Assembly (NCBI RefSeq): GCF_033958435.1
Contig: NC_134147.1
Coordinates: 47,052,001 to 47,116,000, forward strand
Origin: Carettochelys insculpta
Lineage: Eukaryota > Chordata > Testudines > Carettochelyidae
Reading direction: 5' to 3'
DNA: 64,000 nt
This document shows positions 34,601 through 47,370 of the stretch, piece by piece (positions within the stretch are counted from its first letter, which is position 1; every line of letters begins with the position of its first letter). Both the position numbers and the translations under genes were made by a program. The notes beneath the pieces were generated by a model. The model was not told where the DNA came from and did not search any database. It was given only the letters and a program-made list of their open reading frames with translations.

Positions 34601-36828
34601 CATGTTGATTTTGTCCTCTGTTAGGTTCAAATCACATTTTGTTTCATCTCATTTGTGCATTTGTTGTGCTTGAGAATATTTTTCATTCCCTACTGTCTGG
34701 ACAATATAACTAATAAATGGGTATTACCAACGATACCTGTGTGAATGCAATGGATTATGTCTGGTTTTAGGGAAAAATCCTGTTATACCTTCCATAATTT
34801 CATGAGCATAATGTCATGGATGACCAGAGGATTACCTCAAAGATGACAGTGTTGATCTGATCTTCCCCATTTACACTTAAGTAAATTCGTCTACCAGAGA
34901 GTAGTTGTCTGTAGAAATATATTTAACCCCCCAAAGTCAAGTATAATTGCCTTTAAAGGCTCTCCTTATATGGTTTTGAAATCATAGGCACAAGTAGTAA
35001 ATCATAGCTGCAAAGATTTATCTTAGTTGGTAACAGAAATCTCTTCTAGAGAAAATCACTTTGGTGACTTTCTCATTCTTAATTATTGAGCAAACATCAG
35101 AGGCCAGGAACTTAATCTGGTAGATTTCGAACAAGTAGGTTCTTTTAACACCTATAGTACAATGCTCAGAATTGTAAAAATAAATGAGTCACTTTAATTG
35201 TTAGCATCTTCATATAGATGTTGTTTCATAAATTGTGAAATAAACTTGTGATCAGATGTGGCACTGGCCATATATCTGATGGGTGTGAAAGAAATGACTG
35301 TGGTCCAAGCGTTAAAATGTACAATAAGTCATAACCAAATTTTCTGCCTTTTTTATGGTTTTCTCATTTTCTCTTAACTCTGTAGTTTTCTTCCCACATA
35401 TTGAACACACAGGGACATAGCTTTATTGCAGCATCTCCAGCTGCATTCAGAAAGAGAGAGGTGAAATTTAAGCAAGGAGTATTTGTTAATTTTTTTCCAC
35501 CCATTTTATTTAAAAACACTTTATAAGTTCTACATATGTAGTACTTATTTAAATGACTTTGCTTCACAGAAGTTGATCCAGTAAAAGATATTAGTTCACC
35601 ATTTTCTGTCTTCTTTTTCTGAGAGAGAAAATAAGTTGATGCCAAAGGCACTACTCTCAGAGCACTGAGATACAGAGACATTCTAAACCAACATTGTTTG
35701 ATATTGAGGTTTGTGTATTTGGATTCTGTTCATTCCTTTGGGAATTATACTGTTATGAATACATGTCCATCAGTATGGTCTAGTGCCAGTTACAGGTTGG
35801 GAAAGTTACTGGGGTTTGCTTTGAAATAGTTGAGCTGCATGGAAATGAAACACGCCTTGCAGATTTTGGAAAAGTTCCAAGGTAGTTTTCCATCTGAAGG
35901 TTGCTGGAGGAGCCACAGGCTTGGAAAGCCATACATGGCCACTTTAATTAGACTTCAGTCTTTTGGGGAATAACCCCAGGAGCAGATGCAGCAGAGGGTG
36001 TAGTGTGTTGATTGTTAGCAGAGCTCCAGTTATTTCCTTCAGTCTGTAGGAGCTTGCGTACCGGACTTGATCAGCAATGCTAGGGTTCTAGCTTAACAAC
36101 GTGGTGATCTTAAGAGGTATGAATTGTAAAGACACTAGAAACTACACAAGATGTGGTTGGTCTTTGGCTACGAAAACAAAGAAATCAGGACTTCTTCAAG
36201 GGTCCCTACTGGACCTGGATATAAGGAAGGTGAAATGAGATTACCAGAGCCAAGCCCGGGGAAAGGAACTGGCTGGCCCATGTAGGATATTGACCCTCCC
36301 TGTATGCTTAGGGAAGTGGAGTAATTTATACTCTATATCTTCTGGAAGGATCTCATTCTCACTTTCATATCCATCAAAGAACAGCAGCACCCATTGTCCC
36401 ACCCATAAGGTAGGACTAAGACTGGGTTTTTATGATCTGCCTTTGGTATTGAGCAAGTCACTTTTTTCTTTTGGTGCTGGGAAGGATTTTTTCCCCCACA
36501 GCGGCCCATCTGAGATGGGGTGCGTTTTGCCTCCCCCTTAAATGGGTCAGGGCCCTGTTCAGGGAGGTGAGGAGGTTAGGTCAGGATGACACTCTTTAGT
36601 GGGTAGAAGGTATGGGAGATGTGCGATGCGGGTACTCAGTACAGATAAATGGGAGTGGGAAATGGATTTAAGGAGAAGCATCCTTTAAAGAAGCTGCAGA
36701 AAGGGGGTTGGGGTTCCTAACATCTGGTACAACTACGAGGTGACTCCTAATTTTTTCTGCACTCTTCTGCAAATGAAAATGTCCCAGTAGTTCCTTGGGG
36801 CTGGACTGAGAAGAGAAAGAGGAGTAAA
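31685..36828. other. Long AT-rich stretch without a recognised gene
   Basis: No frame with a domain. Around 36,170-36,560 the words TTTTATGATCTGCCTTTGG, GGGAAGGATTTTTTCCCCC and GGGTGCGTTTTGCCTCC resemble an interspersed repeat I have seen in reptile DNA but cannot name. 32,530-32,790 may contain a very old LINE scrap (SYLEYWAIF resembles CR1 LEYCAQVW), not reliable. Confidence 0.4.
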
Positions 36829-37016
36829 GGCACTTTGAAGTAGCACGGGCACTTCAAAGTGCGTGTGGCTACATGCATGTCAGCACTTCATTAGGCTGAT
36901 TCTCCCCTGCGGCAACTTCGAAGTGCTGCGTATTCACCACAGTAATTCATTAGTAATCTCCTATCTCCCTGATCAACATGCCCCCTTTGAAGTTGGGGGC
37001 AAGTGTAGATCCAGCC
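36829..37016. mobile_element. MITE fragment ending GTGTAGATCCAGCC
   Basis: A short GC-balanced segment with repeated CTTTGAAGT, CTTCAAAGTG and ACTTCGAAGTGC words in alternating orientation and a right end AAGTGTAGATCCAGCC, similar to the TGTAGACATAGCC ends elsewhere in the window. The left end is ill defined. Confidence 0.45.
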
Positions 37017-40000
37017 AGAGTGTATTTAAATGTACAGTGTTTCTTAAGACTGAGCCAGTTACTTATGAAGCTGATGGTTGGAAGTCTCAAATCTTACAAA
37101 ATCTGTGTTAATTCAGTAATTGCTTTTGAATAAAAGTTTGCTAGAAAGAAGGAAAGAACAACATTAGGTGATATAAACCAGACGTGTCAAAATACAGAAC
37201 ATTTTTCTTTCAGCTTATGTGCATTTTGGGAGACCCTGATGGCTATAGGACCAGATTAAAACAAAACAGATTAATAGTTTAGTACTTTAGGGGCTCTGTA
37301 AATGGAAACACATATGAGTTGAATATGTGCTAGGATAGGTGTTATTCTTGATGTCTATCTGTAATGTAACACAACTTTATGGAAGCTCTGTTTGTTGTAT
37401 GGTTTCCTAGCCACATATTTGGGAATCTGGTTACATAGAAATGCTGAACATGCATATGCCCCTTCATACTTTGACTTTAGGCCTTAGAGTGTAGTTTTGT
37501 TTAAAAAAGCTATATTTGTAAGCTGCATTTTTTACAATAAAAAGATTGTGCTATAGTACTTGTATGAGGTAAACTGACAGTTACAAGTTCTGCTTTATAC
37601 CAGGCAAATATTTGTAATAAAAAGAATATAAAGCAACCACTGTGCACTTTGTATTCTGTATTGTAGCTGGAATCAATGTATTTGAAAATGTAGAAAAGCA
37701 TCCAAAACATGTAGAATAAAGTTAAATTCATATTCTGTTATTGTTTAACAGTGCAATTAAAATAATGATTAATCATGACTATTTTTCCAAGTGTTTGACA
37801 ACCCTATAAGGAACTATCAGCTTGTTGACATATTTGCACTGCAATTTGGGTTTATTTATCACCATTCAAAGCACAATTGTTGATTCCTTACAAGGAAATG
37901 AAACCTCAGAAGGAATGAAGGTTTTAATATGCAAGAGAAGGAGTGAGGAAATCTGGTTGCAATTACCAGTTTCTTACCTGTTGTGCTTCACTAAATACAG
38001 ATGATGATGATTTCACTTACCTATCACCATGATAAGTGTGATAGGACGACTTAAACAGCATTGAAACATTAGTTATTGCTTGTAAAATGCATTGAGCTCT
38101 TCAGATAGTATGTTGGTAATAATGCTTTACATCTGCACTACAACACCCACGTTGCAAAGGTTACCTCTTCCCCCAATGGAAATTTGATGTGTGTGTCTGT
38201 GTGGTTAGAATAAGTACAAAACTTCCTTTTGCACAAAGGAAACCCAACTGGAAGTACAGCCATTGTATTGTTTTATAAGTTCCCCTCAAAGCCGTACATG
38301 AAAAATGTCAGTTTCTGGTTTCCAGAGACAGGAAAATATGTAGTGCTGTTGTTTTTGTTTGTGCATGTCAGAACGCTTTCTCGAGTTCATTGAAAAAGTA
38401 CAGTGCTCTTCTATGCCCCAATGTAATAAGGATCAACACTTATTTTCACATTCATATGGTATTCTTCAAATATTAGAAATATTTCTGAAGAGGAACTTTT
38501 AAAGCAAACTTTCACAGATGGGTTTTGGTATGATGTCAACAGACCTGACCTTTCAATCTCTAGTGCAAATGGTGATAAAAACCTACCCTGTCTAATCTGC
38601 CTGCAAATAGCTGTAGCTTCACTGATTTAGTCTAATCAAAAGAACAAGCCCAGAGGGGTTTAAAGGATTTCTTGCTGTTGCCGTTGCCATTAATTTAATT
38701 GCTAAAGTACAGTGAACTATCAGGGAGTACAGTAAATGTTTGGATCTGCAGGGAGATAAACAGCTGAAAATCCAGGAAAAAAATCCCAAAGCAAACAGGG
38801 TTTTCTCAGCAATTAGTCTCGTCTTGCAATGTGTTCTTAAAACAGTTCCCTTGGACCTGACTTGAGTTATCGTCTGCCGTTCCATGTGATGTGCCGCTAG
38901 TTATTTTGACATGTCCTGCAGTAGCTCCGATGAGTGGGATGGGAGTTAGCAGAACCCTGAAAGATAACTTGTGTCACTAGCACACGTGGGAGTAATTATG
39001 ACAGTTTCATCATCTGCCTTGCTGCTTCCATCCGCCTCCCTTTTAAGGTTGTATTTTGAGCAAGGCTTCTTCACTAAGGATATATTCTCAAGGTGGGTTG
39101 CTGGCATTCTAATCATGTTTAAAACTAATTACTACGGTGGGATGGTGCTAAAGTACTAGATGGGCATAAAGGACTGATGAAGCAAGAGAAAAAGGACTGC
39201 TTATATAATGGAAAATGCCCTTAACCTTAAGGGTATGAACTGATTTCAGCTTGGAGAACATTTCTGAATTTTAATGTTTTTTGTGGTGCTTCTCAAAGCA
39301 ATAAAAAGTGCTTTACAGTTGCTTTCTTCCAATGTCAGTGAGACTGAAGGGATAATAATAAAAAATGAGTGTTAGCTTTCAGGATACCAAGGTGTGACTA
39401 CAAAAATGCAGCCTCAGAGACTTTTTTATTTGCATGATTAATATTAAAAAAAAATTATGGCTTTGGCTACAGACGTGAGAATTTTTTTTTTAATCAAGAA
39501 GAGGAGAAATAATCATTTAAAGCAAAAATGTTCCCTTTAAAAAGCTGAGAGCTTTTTTTCAGCAGGATTGGGAACTAGCACCTTGAACAAGGTATGGGGG
39601 TTGATGAACTGTTTCATTTAGTAAAAGCGAAGTAGTGCGAGCCTCAGCCAAATAGACGATAAACAAAATCCCTTTCATTAAGTTAGAGTTTACATTGCTC
39701 TCTCCCTCCTTCCCATCTCAACCCCACCATGCCTCTTATCCTAGCTGACATCCAGCTTGCAGTCTTAGTCCAGGTCTAACTAAACAGGAAGTTCCAATTA
39801 AGAGACGTAATTCCAGCCACATTACTTACATAGCTGGAGTCAATGTACCTTAATTTGAGCATCTGCTCTGTCTCCACTGCAGGAGGTTGAATGCTCCCAT
39901 CAACTTCCTTTACGCCTTATGATGGGCTGGAGTGTCAGTGCTGATGAGAGCGTCCTGTGAGTTTGATTTAGTGCAACCCTACCAGGCTCGCTAAAACGAA

Positions 40001-40348
40001 TTTGGGAAGATTGCAGCAGTGGCGATCTTCCTGGTAGTGAAAAGGCACCCTTGGAAGCCTGACTGGCAGCCCCCTCAGGCTGGCTGTCGCAATCATGCTT
40101 GTAGGGGTTGAAGCCTGTGCCTGGATTAAAATCTCCAACTGCCCTATGACCCATTTTACTGCTGAAAAAATAAACTTCAGAACACAATACCCTGGGAGTT
40201 GTGGGAGTACTTCTGGGTTTCTGAAGTATTTGAGGTATTTAATAGGATTGAATAAGATGTAAATGTGTGTTTCATATATTAATGCAACTTCCTTTTACAG
40301 ACATATAGTGAGAATTTAAATGCTACATTGTGTTCTGCAGTGCAAGTA
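37017..40348. other. AT-rich DNA, possible conserved non-coding sequence
   Basis: No gene recognised. 38,560-38,940 lacks repeat ends and has a mixed, non-low-complexity composition with TTAATTTAATTG and CAATTAGTC homeodomain-type cores. Such sequence is sometimes conserved, but this is speculation from texture alone. Confidence 0.4.
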
Positions 40349-40895
40349 CAGGAGAACCCCGGTTATCCAACTTTCTCTTAACCAGTCCTCTATATTATCT
40401 GATGCGCTGGCCCTGATTAGACAGCCCTACGGCAGCCAGCCCGCTCTACCAGCCCATGGCAGCTGGCTCAGGCAACCATCCCACTGCAGGTGGTCCCTCT
40501 CTGGCCGCCCTGGGCAGCTGGCCCCACATCAGCCAGCCTGGGCAGCTGCCCCACTGCAGGCGGTCCCTCTCTGCCAGTCCTGAGCAGCCGGCCCTATGGC
40601 AGCCAGCCCAGGCAGCCCCTCTGCTGCAGGCAGCCCCTCTCCAGCCAGCCTGGGCAGATGCCCCGCAGCAGTCAGTCCCTCTCTGCCAGTCCTGGGCAAC
40701 CGGTCCTGCCAGGGCAGCTGGGTCTGTCATGGCAACCAGCCCCTCAGCAGCTAGTGCTGCTGCTGCTGCAGGTTCCAGTAAACAAATTGCTCTCCTTTGT
40801 AGCAATACATCTGAGTGGCTTTAGGAACTACAATAGAAACCACATTATGTGACCATCCTTTGATCCCATTTGGGTCCGATAAATGGGGTTCTCCT
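40349..40895. mobile_element. Pogo/Tigger-like MITE with TA target site
   Basis: The left end CAGGAGAACCCCGGTTATCC and the complemented right end CAGGAGAACCCCATTTATCG are clear inverted repeats. Each end is flanked by TA (40,347-40,348 and 40,896-40,897), the Tc1/mariner superfamily target duplication. The interior is filled by a GC-rich minisatellite. No transposase. Confidence 0.8.
40435..40775 (+). repeat. GC-rich CAGCC minisatellite inside the Tigger-like MITE
   Basis: Imperfect repeats of GGCAGCCAGCCC, TGCAGGCGGTCCCTCTCTG and CCAGTCCTGGGCA, with units of roughly 60-80 bp. Three overlapping frames on both strands stay open by composition. A short (GCT)n-like run, GCTGCTGCTGCTGCAGG, lies near 40,757. 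Confidence 0.7.
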
Positions 40896-43800
40896 GTAAG
40901 TACTTAAAAGAGATCACAACTCGCAAGGAAACTGTAAATGCCAAGTTTTGGCATGTACCCATTTCAGAAACTCTTAATGTGATTGCATTTCACCTTTCTA
41001 CTTTTGAAACATCATTTTATCCCTGACAGTTCTGTCAATCATCCATGGAAGTCGGGGATCTGCCATTTACTCCCTCTTCCCTCAGGTTCACAAAACAAGT
41101 TGGCTTTCACATTGGAGGAGATTCATTGTTCTCATCTGTGCTTGATGGCAGCTCTGGTGGCTAGTGTTTTGTAAATTTTGCTCAAGTAGCCCATAGTCCA
41201 AGTGTGATCGCTAGAGATGGAGGTAATGGCTAGGAGTTAAATTTGCTGCCTCTCAGTGCTCTGACCTCTGCCAGTATGGGTATTAGTTGGATTCAGAATT
41301 CAGATTTTTCATCAACAGCTGAGCCCTTTTGATAATCCTTATGTTCATTGTACTGTGCTTAATTTCATGTGGAGTAAAGGATGACTGTTCCATTGTCTAA
41401 CTTACTCAAGAGGTAGCCAAGTACCAAACACTCATTCTTGGAAATCAGTAGTTTAGGCTGGTTCCTTCCCAGGACCATGAATGTCACTAGATAATATGCA
41501 TTGGCTTTACAACAAATGTTAATGTTTTCTTCTTTGCAAATTCTTCATGATGACTGGCTTATGGAGCAGAATACCTTGTACTGTTCCAAAGTACTTTACG
41601 CTTCTTTGTCCATGGTGTTACAGAACGAGGGAAAGCATCATCAACTTGCTTGTTACTGAGGCGAAGATATGGAGGATGGTATAAGAGTCAAGGGACAGAT
41701 TTGTAATGATACTTAAGTGCCTAAACCCATTGGTTTTTAAAATAGTGATCCACAGCCTATCCGTCTGACTGCCAGCACTGATAGGTTTGGGGACAAGAAC
41801 AATATGTCATGTACCGTTTAAAAAATATCAGTGTGCCCCAGATCCATGGAAGAGTACTTGGATTTTTTTGGTTTTTATTTGTATTTATTTAATTTGTGCT
41901 GTGCTTTTTACCAGGAGAATGTATCTATACAGTGCATTGCAATCCAGAACTATAATATCAGTAACTTAAAAGCGATCAGGTGGAGAAGTAAGAAAATTTA
42001 AACAGAGCCCCCAGAAATTAAAAAAATTAGCTTGCTCAGGCATATAGTAATTAAACTGTTCATGACTGCATGTAATTACATCATTATGTACACAACCCTG
42101 TTTCTGTAATTTGGACCATTGGAGGGCAAAGTGTCAGAGTCTCTGTAATGATGTTTAATTCCGTTTTAATGTTTTCTAAAGGGATTGCTTTGAGTTCATT
42201 TTCAAACTACGAAACTTTAAAAAGCTCTTCACATTCTGAGAGCCGCGTATGTATAGCTACTTTGCCTAAGTCAGTTAAGAAATATAAGGATTAGCTTGTC
42301 ACAAATTTTGATTATTTTGAGTGTCTGCTTGTGACAGAATAGGAAAGAATGATACTATATTCTCTAAGTATTTGTATAAGTGCTAAATCATCCTCTTCGT
42401 CATTTAATTGTGTTAACGTATTCTTTCTTTAATTTTAATTTGTTTTTAATATAAAGAATTTTCATATATTTCAAAGTGATTATGAATACAAAGGCATTAT
42501 GAATGTCTTGCTGGCAGTAGAGTCTTTAGATAAATGCCATGATAAATGCTGTTTGCGTAGTCTTGCTATTTTAAGTCTACAATAATCCTGTTGTATGATT
42601 TTAGGAACTGATGCCTATTGTCCTCCTTGCACTTGTATGTATTTGAGTGAACATTTCTGGAATCTTTTTTCTGCTAAAATATAGAAATTGTGTTCTATAC
42701 TTAGTTGTATGATCTTATTTTTTCTCACTCTAGACTTCTTATTTTTAAGGCTGTTTAAATCATTCCAATGTATTTATACTGAACATGTTGTTTCTCTTAG
42801 CACCATAGTTGGTATGGAACAAGAATTTTCTTAGCATCATACTTGGTATGAAATAATTTTTGCTGATGGCCTTATCCAAAGTCGGTTGAAGTTAATAGGA
42901 ATATTTTTATTAACTTCACTGGGCTTTAGATTAGGCTCTTGGGCTGTAATGGCCCTCTAGTTAAACTCCTGTACTACAGCTCAGAAGAGCTGAATTCAAA
43001 TTCTTCATCTTCTGCAACATTTATTGGACCTTTGGAAAGTATGTTTTCTTCTGTTTATCTCAGTTTCCCCATTTTACAGAAGGGAAAGGTCTGACAGAAA
43101 TTAGGAGGCTTTTATAGCTAGGCAGAAGGTTTTGCAGGTGGGGAATTTTCTATTTCCCAATATATAAGCTATGGAAGAGGATCATTTTCTTGAATCCTTA
43201 CTTGCTTGTTTCCAGTGTTAGGTCTTTGACAGAGTCTTTCTTAGTATGTGTTCGTCCTGCACCTAGCACAGTTGAGCTGGAACTCAGTTGAGTGCTCTGG
43301 ATGTCACAATAATATAAGCAAATAATTAATTTGGGTTTTAAAACCAGGTAAAAATTATATGCATTCTGGTGGTCACAAGTACAGGTTTAAACCTTATTTT
43401 AGACAGTTATTTGAAAATAATACAGAAAGTGTTAGTTACAGTTATCTTGCTAAGAGGAAAATTGGCTCTCCTTTTTTCTTTAGGCAGTGACCTAACTACA
43501 TTAAAATATGAGAGAGAATTTCAAAGGATTTAGGAGTTGATTTCCAGCCATACTGCTGTCCATATTTGTCATTGAACTCTTGAGAGCCCTCATTTTGGTG
43601 TTTAACTAATAGATAAGGCAAAGGTGATCCCAAATTAGTGAGTAATGCAACAAATAAATACACACTAATAGTGACTAAAAAGAAAGGCTTAGAACACAAT
43701 GTGGATGCATAATGCCGCACTAATTTATTAATAAATACAGTACTGTATTTATTATGTTGTTGTTTCTGGATGCCCAGATCAGAGCCCCCTTGCACAAGAC

Positions 43801-44706
43801 ACTGTGTGTACGCACATGTGCAAACGTGTGCGTGACCCTCTTCAAAAAAGTCTTTGTCTCAGAAGGCTTACATCACAAATATGTGCACAGGCATTGATAT
43901 ATACATGGTTAAGTGGATGCACTAGACACTCCATTGGTAGTGTGCCTGCAAAGTAAGTGTGCATATGGAATTCGTGAAGTAGTTGGAAAGAGAGCAGCAG
44001 TGTCCTCTGAAAGCACTGAAGACTGACCACTTGTTACTGAAAGATAATTTACCATCTGAGCTCCAGCAAAAAAGTTTTTCATTTACTGGAGAGCAGCGTC
44101 AAAGTGAAAGAGAAATACTGTGGGGAAAACAGGCCTTTCCACAAACTCCCCACAACTTTTTAAAGGAAAGAGGGATCCAGGTTTCAAATGCCAAAAAGTT
44201 ACTAAAATGCCTCTGGGGTGGAAGGAAGGAAAATGAGATAGCATGGGCTTTTAAACTTGGAAAGGTTTCAGCTGCCTGTCTTAGAATAATCAAAGACTTT
44301 ATTTTTATAGTGAAAGTACTAGTTGGACAAAAAAGCCAGTCAGCTTTATAAAGCCTCTATAAGGAATGCTGTGCACGAAATAAGCTCAAGAAGAGCCAAG
44401 GATCCCAGGATGAGAATAGTTAGAAGAAAGACAGCAGTTTAAAGACAAACAATTAGAAAATGGCGTAAATCTAGGTTTTCTAAAGTCAGGTTATTGTGGG
44501 GCAGGCAATGCACAACTGTATACTGAAATTATGGTAAGCTTATCTTAAGCAGCAGCTTGTATAGTGGCAATATGGGGTGCTCCATTCAGAACAAGCAGAA
44601 TGCTGTATCTTGCTGGTAGTAGAGTTCTTACATAAATGTGTACATTAAGGTTCTATTTATAAGGAATTACATATTTGAAGAAAATAATTATTCAGGGTGA
44701 AGATAG

Positions 44707-44712
<6 letters not shown>

Positions 44713-44742
<30 letters not shown>
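44713..44742 (+). repeat. (GA)n microsatellite
   Basis: About 14 GA dinucleotides, preceded by GTGTGTGT. Confidence 0.95.
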
Positions 44743-44744
<2 letters not shown>

Positions 44745-45349
44745 AAATTTTGGTTTAGACATTGAGCACGCTACATCTTCATGATGTTACTTCAAGAATG
44801 AACTCTATTAAAATAGGAACACTCTTTAAAAGGAAATCCCATTTGCTGTGTTCTTACCTGGAAACTATAGAGTGCCAATGAGAGAGAGGAGTAATGGCCA
44901 TCAACTTCATTTTTCCTTGTCTTAAATTGTATTCAGTGAAATGTGGACATCACTTTATCAACCTTTATGCATTTTAAGAACAGGTGCAACATACTGACCA
45001 ACACACCTCAACCCTACCATCAGAGGCTTTGTTTGGTGAGAAGTAACATTCCATACCTATTTCACTTTGGCCTCACAGCTGATATAGTCATGATATGCCA
45101 CATGTACTGATATTTGTTTTGTCAGCATCTTGTTTCAGTTGCATGACTGGGCAGAAGAGGAACTGGTTAGCTGCTTAAGTATAAAACTAAAGTAATTTAA
45201 TTTTTCCAATGCTTCTCTGGATCTGAAAATGTATTAAAATGAATTCATTGTATTTGTATAAAACATTATACAAGTTAAGAACACTTTTACAACCACCTTC
45301 TTCATCATCTTCAATCTTGCACTTATTCTGTATCTTTGGTCCAAACATC

Positions 45350-45485
45350 TCTGGTCACTTTACAAAATAAGGGTAAGTATCACCTCCATTTTACCAAAGA
45401 GGGAAACTGAGGCACCAAGTGATTAATAACTTCCCCATTCACAGAAGACAATAACAGATCTGAGAAGAAAACTCAGCTGTCCAGT
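45350..45485 (-). repeat. MIR/CORE-SINE-like fragment
   Basis: CACCTCCATTTTACCAAAGA, GGGAAACTGAGGCACCAAGT and CAGATCTGAGAAGAAAACTC follow the order seen in the MIR core and 3' part. Ancient amniote SINE, heavily decayed. Strand is assigned by analogy only. Confidence 0.45.
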
Positions 45486-45498
45486 GTTCTTTTCTAAC

Positions 45499-45587
45499 TG
45501 AAGTGGGTCTGTTCCACACAAGCTCATCACCTAATAAATGATTTTGTTAGTCTTGGAAGTGCTACAAGACTGCTTTTTTTTTTTTCA
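45499..45587 (+). mobile_element. Foldback repeat, right half only
   Basis: CTGAAGTGGGTCTGTTCCAC, then CACCTAATAAATGATTTTGT, TAGTCTTGGAAGTGCTACAA and a T-run from GACTGC. Matches the right half of the 56,687-56,954 copy. No left half is present. Confidence 0.7.
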
Positions 45588-45774
45588 GAAGCCCACGTTG
45601 TGCAGCTTGTGTAAATTTGCTTATAACAGTGGTTTCTTCAGAGCCGATGGGGTAACTCACATGTGAAATTAAGCACACACTTTTGTATTTGCAAGATTGC
45701 ATCTAATCCATGCAGCTTCTAAGTTTCTCCACAAAGATTGGCTTATAGAATTTGGAATGAAAGATTTTATAGTA

Positions 45775-46830
45775 TTAATAAAAACGTAAGCTGGAAAAGG
45801 CCTTGATAGGTAACCTAGTCTAGTCCTCTGCAATGTGGCAGAACCAACGATATACCTTGATCACCCTAACCAGTGTTTGACTAGCTATTTAAAAGCTCTA
45901 GTGAGAGGGATTCCATAGCCTCCCTTAGAAGCCCCTGTCAGTGCTTAACAAACCACATGGTTAACAAGCTTTTCCTAATAGGTAACCTAATTGTGTGCCT
46001 GCAGATTATCCCCATTACTTCTTGTCCTACTTTCAGTCAACGCTGTGACCAGTTGACTGCCATCCTGTTTACAGAAGCCTTATTTGGGGCTGTTGTCTGT
46101 TGTCTTTTCTCACATCTAAACGTGGGCACTTGTTTTTATCTTTCCTCCTAGGTCAGGTTTCCCTAAACCTTGGATCATTTGTGTTTTGGTTTCCTCAGGA
46201 AGTTCTAATTTGTCCACATGTTCACTAAAGTATGTGGCCTTGAATTGGACACAGTACTCCAGCTGAGGCCTCACCAATGTTGAGCAGAGTGGGACATTTA
46301 CCTCCTGTGTCTTCCATACAACTCTCATTTTTAATACACCCGAAAATATTAGCTGTTTTTAATTATATCACATTGCTGACATATTCAATTTGTGATACAA
46401 TATAAGTCTCAGATTCTTTTCAGCAGTACTGCTGCCTAGCCAGTATTTGCATTTGTGCATTTGATATTTTTTTCCTTCTCAAGTGTAGAACTTCACACTT
46501 ATCTGTATAGAATTTCATCTTTTTTGATTTGAGACCAATTCTTCAATTTGCCAGGATCATTTTGAATTCTAATTCAGTTGTCCAGAGTGTACGGTGTCAT
46601 CCATAATTTTATAAGCATATTATCCTCTCCATTATCCAAGTAATTAATTAAGTATTGAGTAGAGGTATACACAGAAATGACCGCTGCAGGACCCACTAGA
46701 CACATCCTCCTGGTTTGACAGTGAACCACTGTTTAATTCTCGTTGAATACGGTCTTCAAATTGGTTATGCAGCCACCTCATAGTAATTTCATGTAGACTT
46801 CACTCATGCCAATATTGAGCATGTTCATTT
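45775..46830 (-). mobile_element. Old CR1 LINE 3' portion, reverse strand
   Basis: The plus strand shows the complement of CR1: AGCTGGAAAAGGCCTTGATA at the tail, CTAATAGGTAACCTAATTGT, CTTGAATTGGACACAGTACT, CCAGCTGAGGCCTCACCAAT, then AACTTCACACTTATCTGTA, GACCAATTCTTCAATTTGCC and ATCATTTTGAATTCTAATTC, which are RT-region words. The antisense frame at 46,116-46,328 includes LVRPQLEYCVQFKAT, matching the [12 protein letters not shown] block of the 5.7-kb CR1. Many stops and indels; older than the other CR1 copies. Confidence 0.78.
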
Positions 46831-47117
46831 GCCTGTATACAATTATAAAAACATAGCAAATTGCTTTTAGGATAAAGAAAAGTTAATCTTACACACACTC
46901 ACATGTAAAGTTCCCCTATAATAATAGCATTTTTTTCTGAATATCTTTAACTTTTTAACATGTAAGATGAAACTAGCTAAACCAAGAGAGCAGGTATCCC
47001 TTGAAGACGATAACAGTCTGGGGCAAGAATGAAGGATTCCTATCAAGAACGAAGGCTAAGTGTTCTCGCTAGACAAAATTGATATGAGACAAGTAAATAG
47101 TTTCTAGTAAAGTGGTA
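46831..47117. other. AT-rich spacer without a gene
   Basis: Nothing recognised. Confidence 0.45.
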
Positions 47118-47370
47118 CAGGTTGAACCTCTCTCACTTGGCACTCTTGGGACCTTACTCCTGCTGGAAGAGAGAATTTGCTGGGCCATGGAAGGTCATTA
47201 TTGTTCAGCACATTATCAATGCTTCAACTGCTTACTGGGCTCTAAGTAGACATTTAGGGGTAAATTACAGCTAAACAGCACAGAACACTGAGAGCCAGGA
47301 CTCATGGCTGTAAACACACTTTATCAGACCACAGAAAACTTGGCCACACCCATGATAAGTGGTTGTCCAG
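47118..47370 (+). mobile_element. Tigger-like MITE, left end only
   Basis: CAGGTTGAACCTCTCTCACT preceded by TA at 47,116-47,117 matches Tigger-type repeats that begin CAGGTTGAACCTCTC. CTTGGCACTCTTGGGACC and GGGCCATGGAAGGTC are the expected inner words. No matching right terminus found, so the right limit is approximate. Confidence 0.5.

Larger units (their letters stand above)
40898..45498. other. AT-rich DNA, single-copy in appearance
   Basis: No gene. Holds a (GA)n microsatellite (listed separately) and a probable MIR-type repeat at 45,350-45,485. 42,000-42,300 has homeodomain-like TAATTA words, a TGTAATTACATCATTATG block and no repeat ends. Frames at 43,496-44,351 on both strands have no recognisable domain. 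Confidence 0.4.

Noticed and set aside
40320..40852. Three overlapping frames of 87-122 codons and one of 119 on the other strand
   Set aside because: Inside the CAGCC minisatellite of the Tigger-like MITE; composition effect.
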